From contig DAOPJV010000017.1 in assembly GCA_035399845.1 (NCBI GenBank), positions 31,213 through 95,212 on the forward strand: DNA of 64,000 bases. Direction: 5' to 3'. Made by a program: the position numbers and the translations under genes. Under the pieces are notes generated by a model that was given only the letters and a program-made list of their open reading frames with translations, was not told where the DNA came from and did no database searches. Below are positions 59,879 through 64,000 of this stretch, piece by piece. Source of the DNA: ECT2AJA-110-A sp035399845. Its GTDB lineage: Bacteria; Planctomycetota; Phycisphaerae; UBA1845; UTPLA1. Within the stretch, counting starts at the first letter, position 1, and every line of letters begins with the position of its first letter.

Positions 59879-61660
59879 CTACCGGCCTTCGATGAGGCGC
59901 GTGACGAATGGGGCGATGTCGCGGGCGTCGATCGCGTCATCGCGATTGACGTCGGAGAGGATGGAGCCTGTCCCACTGAGAAGGTCGGCGACGAACTGGG
60001 CAATGTCGTCGGCATCCACGGCGCCGTCGCCGGTCAGATCGCCCAGCCGTTCGCATCCGTCGTCGGCGTTGTCCAGCGCGCAGCGTTCGAGGGCGCCGAT
60101 GTCCACGGCTGCGACGCTGTCGGCGTCGCCATCTTTGATGCGATCCTCGCCGAATGCGTCGAACATGGCGGAGGCCGGCAGGGCGGCGTTGTCGCCGGTC
60201 TCCAGCGCGGGCGAGTCGAGGCGCAGCGAATAGTCGTTGTCGTCGATCGTCAGCGGGTCGCCGTCGGGACCGTTGTTGTCGGTAAAGCCCGGGTTCGCGC
60301 TGATGGCGCTGCCGGCCAGTGAGCCATCCCAATCCTGAATCACGCTGTCCGCGACAGCGTAGAGTGGATCGCCGTAGAGAAAGTCCCGGGCGCCGCCGAA
60401 GAAATTCCGATCCAGATTTCCCCACACGATACTGTTGCGAATCGCGAACTCGGCGTCCTGCGAAAGCAGGGCGGGCCAGGTGAGGAAAACGGAAATCCCC
60501 GGAATCTGATTGTCGGCGATTGTGCAGTTGGTGACGTTGATCTTCGTGCCGATTCCGACCACGCCGCCGTTGTTGCCGACGATCAGGCAGGAAACGATCT
60601 CGACGGTATCGATCGGCGTGCCGCTCTCGAAGTTGAACGTGTGAACGGCGCCGCCGCCATCTTCATCGCCGCGATTGCCGATGAAGACGCATCGCTCAAT
60701 ACGCGCCGCGCATCGATTGGCGCCGACGCCGCCGCCACCGTTCGCCTTGTTGTTGATGAAGCGGCAACCGACGATCGCGTTGTTCCCGCGGACCAGCGCG
60801 ACGCCACCGCCGGAAGTCGCGCCGATGATACCGATACCGTCCACGAAGTCGCAGTTCACGATCGTCGTCGCGTTGCCGGCGCCCGAGCTGAAGATGATGG
60901 GGCCGCAGAAGACGCCCATCCCGCTGCCGCCGATGTTGGCGTCGAAACGACTGTTGCGAATGTCGGCGGCGATCGTTCCAAACACCGCGACGCCGCCGCC
61001 GAAATCCGCGCCGATGTTCTGGTGGAACTCGCAGCCGTCGATCACGGCGGCCGCGTCGACGACCGCAATTCCGCCGCCGCCCCATTCGGAGCGACCTCGT
61101 TCGAAGCGGCAGTTGGAGACGATCGGGGCGCCGCCCTGAATCAGCATGTTGCCGCCGACGCGTTCGGAGAGCGGGCTGCCGGTTTCGACGTAGCCGTGTT
61201 CGAGGATGAAGCCGTCGAACGTCGTCGCGCCGCCGCAATTGGTCGCGCGGACGACATGCAGGCTGTTGTTGTTCTGTCCCGTCCAGCCGCCGAACTGGTT
61301 GAGGGGGCCATCGTCGGCCAGGAGGTCGCCGCTGAGGATCGTCGGATGGGCCTCGCGATCGCGGTCCTCGACGATTCCTCCGCCATCGGGAAAGCCGCCA
61401 AGCAGGGCGACGCCGTCGACGAGTTCGAAGGACATCGCCCGATTCGCTGTGCCGCGATCAGGGAGATAGGCGCCCGCGGCAACATGAATGGCGTCGATCG
61501 TCGCGTCGAGGCGCGCCGCGTCGAGGGCGTCCTGGAGATCGGTGAAGGCCGTGGTCCAGGAGAGTCCATCGCCCGATGGCGGCGCCGTGTCGTCGACAAG
61601 GATCGTGGTCGCGGCGCAGGGTACGGCGCAGAGGAGGAGAATCGTCAGCCCGATACGCAT
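59879..61660 (-). CDS. Secreted right-handed beta-helix protein with dockerin-like C-terminus
   Basis: 593 residues. Signal peptide MRIGLTILLLCAVPCAATTI. The start of the mature chain (TTILVDDTAPPSGDGLSWTT then AFTDLQDALDAAR) is the usual opening of polymorphic beta-helix (choice-of-anchor) proteins. A long parallel beta-helix follows with repeated GG...NCxF units (GGGGIAVVDAAAVIDGCEFH, NSRFDANIGGSGMGVFCG, ERCVFIGNRGDEDGGGAV). The end has two calcium loops, GDLTGDGAVDADDIAQFVAD and SDVNRDDAIDARDIAPFVTR, a dockerin-like pair. Probably a cell-surface or released polysaccharide-binding or structural protein. Confidence 0.85.
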   Translation of the reverse strand: MRIGLTILLLCAVPCAATTILVDDTAPPSGDGLSWTTAFTDLQDALDAARLDATIDAIHVAAGAYLPDRGTANRAMSFELVDGVALLGGFPDGGGIVEDRDREAHPTILSGDLLADDGPLNQFGGWTGQNNNSLHVVRATNCGGATTFDGFILEHGYVETGSPLSERVGGNMLIQGGAPIVSNCRFERGRSEWGGGGIAVVDAAAVIDGCEFHQNIGADFGGGVAVFGTIAADIRNSRFDANIGGSGMGVFCGPIIFSSGAGNATTIVNCDFVDGIGIIGATSGGGVALVRGNNAIVGCRFINNKANGGGGVGANRCAARIERCVFIGNRGDEDGGGAVHTFNFESGTPIDTVEIVSCLIVGNNGGVVGIGTKINVTNCTIADNQIPGISVFLTWPALLSQDAEFAIRNSIVWGNLDRNFFGGARDFLYGDPLYAVADSVIQDWDGSLAGSAISANPGFTDNNGPDGDPLTIDDNDYSLRLDSPALETGDNAALPASAMFDAFGEDRIKDGDADSVAAVDIGALERCALDNADDGCERLGDLTGDGAVDADDIAQFVADLLSGTGSILSDVNRDDAIDARDIAPFVTRLIEGR

Positions 61661-61816
61661 GGTGAGTAGGCCCCTTTCTTCCCTCGATGTGGCTCTGAGT
61701 CTGATGTCACGTCCGGCGCCCGGGTATTGCAGAAAGTCGGAGAAATGCGTCGACATCGGGCGATGAGAACCGCTGTCCGATCGATTCCTTCAGACGCTCG
61801 ATCGTGCGGGATGTTC

Positions 61817-62254
61817 TCAGGGGACCGACTCGGGATGGGTGGGCTCACTGACCATTTCGCCGCATTCGGGGCAGACGCCCGACGCGTTGCCTGTCAGGTT
61901 GTAGAAGCAGATGGGGCAGAGGGGGGCGTCGCTCAGTGTCCGACGCTGGCGCCAGCGTTTGACGCGTCGAAACAACAGGAACATGGCGGCGTAATAGACG
62001 GCGTTGAGGACAAGGGTTCCGACGTCGTCGGGATTCTTCGGCCAGCCTGTCAGTCGAAAGCACAGCCAGGGCGCGTGGCAGGTCGTGTAGGCGTAGATCA
62101 TCAGCGCCAACTCTTCGCCGCGGCTGATGATTCCCTTCTGCAGGATTGCGTCCATCCAGAACAGTGGCGCAAACGCCATCGCGCCGACAGTGGCGCCAAG
62201 CAGCGCGACGGCGTAGGTCGGCCAGGGGCGGGATGGATCACGTCGTCGGCGCAT
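61817..62254 (-). CDS. Membrane protein with C-terminal zinc ribbon
   Basis: 145 residues. Three hydrophobic helices (YAVALLGATVGAMAFAPLFW; the segment from ALMIYAYTTCHAPWLCF; VLNAVYYAAMFLLF) and a C-terminal ribbon CPICFYNLTGNASGVCPECG. It overlaps the next gene by 17 nt, and both carry the same ribbon, so they are a duplicated or paired unit. Function unknown. Confidence 0.7.
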   Translation of the reverse strand: MRRRRDPSRPWPTYAVALLGATVGAMAFAPLFWMDAILQKGIISRGEELALMIYAYTTCHAPWLCFRLTGWPKNPDDVGTLVLNAVYYAAMFLLFRRVKRWRQRRTLSDAPLCPICFYNLTGNASGVCPECGEMVSEPTHPESVP

Positions 62255-62702
62255 GGGGGGCTCCGCATTCGGGGCAACGGTTGGAGGCGCCGCCGCGCAG
62301 GTCGTAGCCGCATCGCCCGCAGCGACCTGCGGGGGCCTGACGTCGGCGTCGTCGCTCGCTTCGATGGAGCGCGAGCCAGGCGCCGGCCAGGACGAGCAGG
62401 ATCGGCCAATAGGGAATGATCACGCGCGAGCCGTGGACTGTGCTGTGCCAGGCGGGCCGGGCGAAGTAGCCGAACGTGTAGTCGTCGCCCTCGAATCTCG
62501 ACCAGCCCGACGTCGCTGAGCCGCCCGCCCCGGCGGATTCGCCGGCGTATGTCGTTCGGGCCATCAGGAGCTTGAGGCCGCCCGGGCCAAACAGGGCGGT
62601 ATTCCCCGCGTGGTCGTAGCGGAGCGGCGCCACAGCGGTCACGCCGGCGAAGAGCGCGAGGGTGATGAGAAGGGTCGCCAGGGTGAGGCGGAGGGCTCGC
62701 AT
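62238..62702 (-). CDS. Membrane protein with CGRCGYDLRG zinc ribbon
   Basis: 154 residues. Helix 1 is LTLATLLITLALFAGVTAVA and helix 2 IIPYWPILLVLAGAWLALHR. A polar domain of about 75 residues lies between them and would face the periplasm. A basic stretch (RSERRRRRQ) and the ribbon CGRCGYDLRGGASNRCPECG lie on the inner side. Overlaps the preceding gene (17 nt), so the two are translated together. Many planctomycete genomes carry numerous copies of such proteins; their function is unknown. Confidence 0.72.
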   Translation of the reverse strand: MRALRLTLATLLITLALFAGVTAVAPLRYDHAGNTALFGPGGLKLLMARTTYAGESAGAGGSATSGWSRFEGDDYTFGYFARPAWHSTVHGSRVIIPYWPILLVLAGAWLALHRSERRRRRQAPAGRCGRCGYDLRGGASNRCPECGAPHAPTT

Positions 62703-63033
62703 CGACGCATGTTAATCGACGGCCGGCGGTATGGCGTCATCGGGCGCCACGGCCGCGCTGTGTGACGCCGACGCGACAGCCGATCGCCCCCGCCGGTCGG
62801 GGCCGGCATTGCATTCCCTGGGGCGCCGCGACGCCACCACACAGGCGCCGCACAATCGCGTCGTGTCCATCAGGAGGGCCGGAGGGCGCCGACGCGCCGG
62901 CGGCTTATGAAAAACTCATGGATTGAACATCATCACCTAACCATTGGGCGCTATGAATAGCCTCAAGCCGTTCCCTCGGCCGGCGGCGCGACCCGCGTCC
63001 GGTCCTGACGGGGGACGCCGTGGAGGATCTTCG
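62703..63033. other. Divergent spacer before the acyltransferase gene
   Basis: About 330 bp of spacer between divergent genes. No gene is supported, apart from an optional 27-codon N-terminal extension of the acyltransferase from the ATG at 62953. GGAGG at 63022-63026 is the probable ribosome binding site for the ATG at 63034. Confidence 0.4.
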
Positions 63034-64000
63034 ATGGTTGTCGCCAGTGATCCGAGACCCTTTCGATTCGACTTTGAGCCGCGCGGGACACTGCCGCGGC
63101 TGGCCCTGGGCGCTTCCCGCGGATTGCTGGAGGACCTGTTCGGTCTCTCAAAGCTCTCGGAGACGTACGCCAATATCCGGGCGAATCGCGGGCGCTCGTC
63201 GTTCGAGGATGCGGCGCTGGAGGAACTCGGCGTCCATTGGCGCGCACCCGAGGCGGACTTTGTCAACGTCCCCGCCACGGGCGGTCTGGTGGTTGTCGCC
63301 AACCACCCGTTCGGTGGTGTCGAGGGATTGATCCTCACGACGATGCTGCGGCGCGTGCGACCCGATGTGAAGATCATGTCCAACGCGCTGCTCGGGCGCA
63401 TTCCGGAACTCCATGAATCGCAGATCTTCGTCGATGTCTTCGGCGGCGCGGAAGCGGCCCGCACCAACGCGGCCGCGATGCGAACGGCCCTGCAATGGGT
63501 GAAGGCGGGCCACTGCCTCGCCGTCTTCCCGGCGGGAGAGGTGTCGCACTTTTCGATTCGCGAGCGCGTGATCACGGATTCGCCGTGGAGTGAATCGATC
63601 ACGCGGCTGATCGCAAAGGCCCGCGCGACGGTCGTCCCCGTCTTCTTCGAGGGGCGCAACAGCCGAATCTTCCAGGCGGCGGGGCTGGTCCATCCGCGAC
63701 TGCGGACGGCGATGCTGGCCCACGAAGTGTACAACAAGGATCGTCGCGACGTCGTCGCGCGGATCGGCCGACCGATCGAGTACGAGCGCATCGAGAAGCT
63801 CCCGACGGACGCCGAGCGCACGGCCTACCTGCGACTGCGCACCTACATTCTCCGCAGCGGCCTCACGCCGCAGCCGCAGCGTCGCGCGTCGAGTGTCGAT
63901 CCGGCGGGCATGCTTCCGATCGCGCCGCCGGAAACGCCGTGCGGGATCCTGCAGGATGTCGCGCGGCTGGGCGAGGCGAAGCGGCTCGTGTCGAGCGGGG
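63034..64000 (+). CDS. Lysophospholipid acyltransferase domain protein, possibly OlsA/OlsB-type fusion (partial)
   Basis: 322 codons before the window ends; the gene continues beyond. The start at 63034 has GGAGG 7 nt upstream. The PlsC-type acyltransferase motif is VVVANHPFGGVEGL (NHPFG in place of NHxxxxD-type spacing); the later FPAGEVSHF block and VVPVFFEGRNS are also typical of this branch. The last visible residues, LQDVARLGEAKRLVSSG, lead into what in related proteins is a GNAT/hemolysin-like acyl transfer domain for ornithine lipids, so a fused two-domain enzyme is possible. The missing 3' end prevents confirmation. Confidence 0.75.
   Translation, partial: MVVASDPRPFRFDFEPRGTLPRLALGASRGLLEDLFGLSKLSETYANIRANRGRSSFEDAALEELGVHWRAPEADFVNVPATGGLVVVANHPFGGVEGLILTTMLRRVRPDVKIMSNALLGRIPELHESQIFVDVFGGAEAARTNAAAMRTALQWVKAGHCLAVFPAGEVSHFSIRERVITDSPWSESITRLIAKARATVVPVFFEGRNSRIFQAAGLVHPRLRTAMLAHEVYNKDRRDVVARIGRPIEYERIEKLPTDAERTAYLRLRTYILRSGLTPQPQRRASSVDPAGMLPIAPPETPCGILQDVARLGEAKRLVSSG

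Noticed and set aside
60641..61669. 342-codon open frame antisense to the beta-helix protein
   Set aside because: Shadow of repeat-rich coding DNA; no recognisable domain.

Overview
The window looks like chromosomal DNA of a Gram-negative-type planctomycete, most plausibly a Phycisphaerae relative. The reasons are an ECF sigma factor next to a large Ser/Thr kinase with TPRs, an FGE/sulfatase pair, PEP-CTERM proteins with Arg-rich tails, dockerin-like and thrombospondin type 3 repeats on large secreted proteins, a pseudopilin of planctomycete type, repeated CxxCGYxL...CPECG membrane proteins, and lipid A/KDO genes (kdsB). The taxonomic call is inference from gene content; no rRNA or other marker gene is present.

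Layout. 1-8.9 kb: the end of a SpoIIE-type phosphatase, a GNAT-nitrilase fusion overlapping an MFS transporter, a DUF2254 membrane protein, an unknown, and an SDR/GH31 pair. 8.9-15.3 kb: TPR kinase and ECF sigma factor (minus strand), then a divergent secreted PPC/TSP3 protein. 15.3-22.4 kb: sulfatase, exported FGE and a 1307-residue surface protein with DUF11-like and dockerin-like parts. 23-28.9 kb: zinc-ribbon protein with a possible AUU start, pseudopilin, M50-like peptidase, GH32, aldo/keto reductase. 29-35.1 kb: a run of small minus-strand accessory genes (one frameshifted; SUKH, DUF1801, NADAR, LRR, exported unknowns). 35.5-41.6 kb: PEP-CTERM proteins, GH99-like protein, DUF2695 protein, tRNA-Pro, and sdhB without sdhA/sdhC beside it. 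41.7-44.4 kb: a tightly overlapping operon moaD-moaE fusion / membrane protein / nth / AhpD-like gene. 44.5-50.9 kb: AMP nucleosidase, GT-C membrane protein, two unusual small proteins, uppP, pgsA, zinc-ribbon protein, tRNA-Tyr. 51-64 kb: rmlD, metF, glutathione peroxidase, kdsB, PH-like and ABM proteins, tRNA-Ser, lipoprotein-like protein, a macro domain-glyoxalase fusion, PEP-CTERM and beta-helix/dockerin proteins, two zinc-ribbon membrane proteins, and an acyltransferase cut by the window end.

The most interesting observation is the last gene of the moaDE-nth operon. It is an AhpD/carboxymuconolactone decarboxylase-like peroxidase whose second redox cysteine codon is UGA. The frame continues without a shift into a full-length conserved C-terminus, and a perfect 7-bp stem-loop begins 17 nt after the UGA. 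It therefore reads as a CxxU selenoprotein with a bacterial SECIS rather than as a broken gene. Other notable items are the macro-VOC fusion, a 36-residue amphipathic peptide gene with a good ribosome binding site, the AUU start candidate, a MoaD-MoaE fusion with an internal Gly-Gly, and the exported FGE encoded just upstream of its likely sulfatase client. No CRISPR array, insertion sequence, prophage or rRNA was seen.
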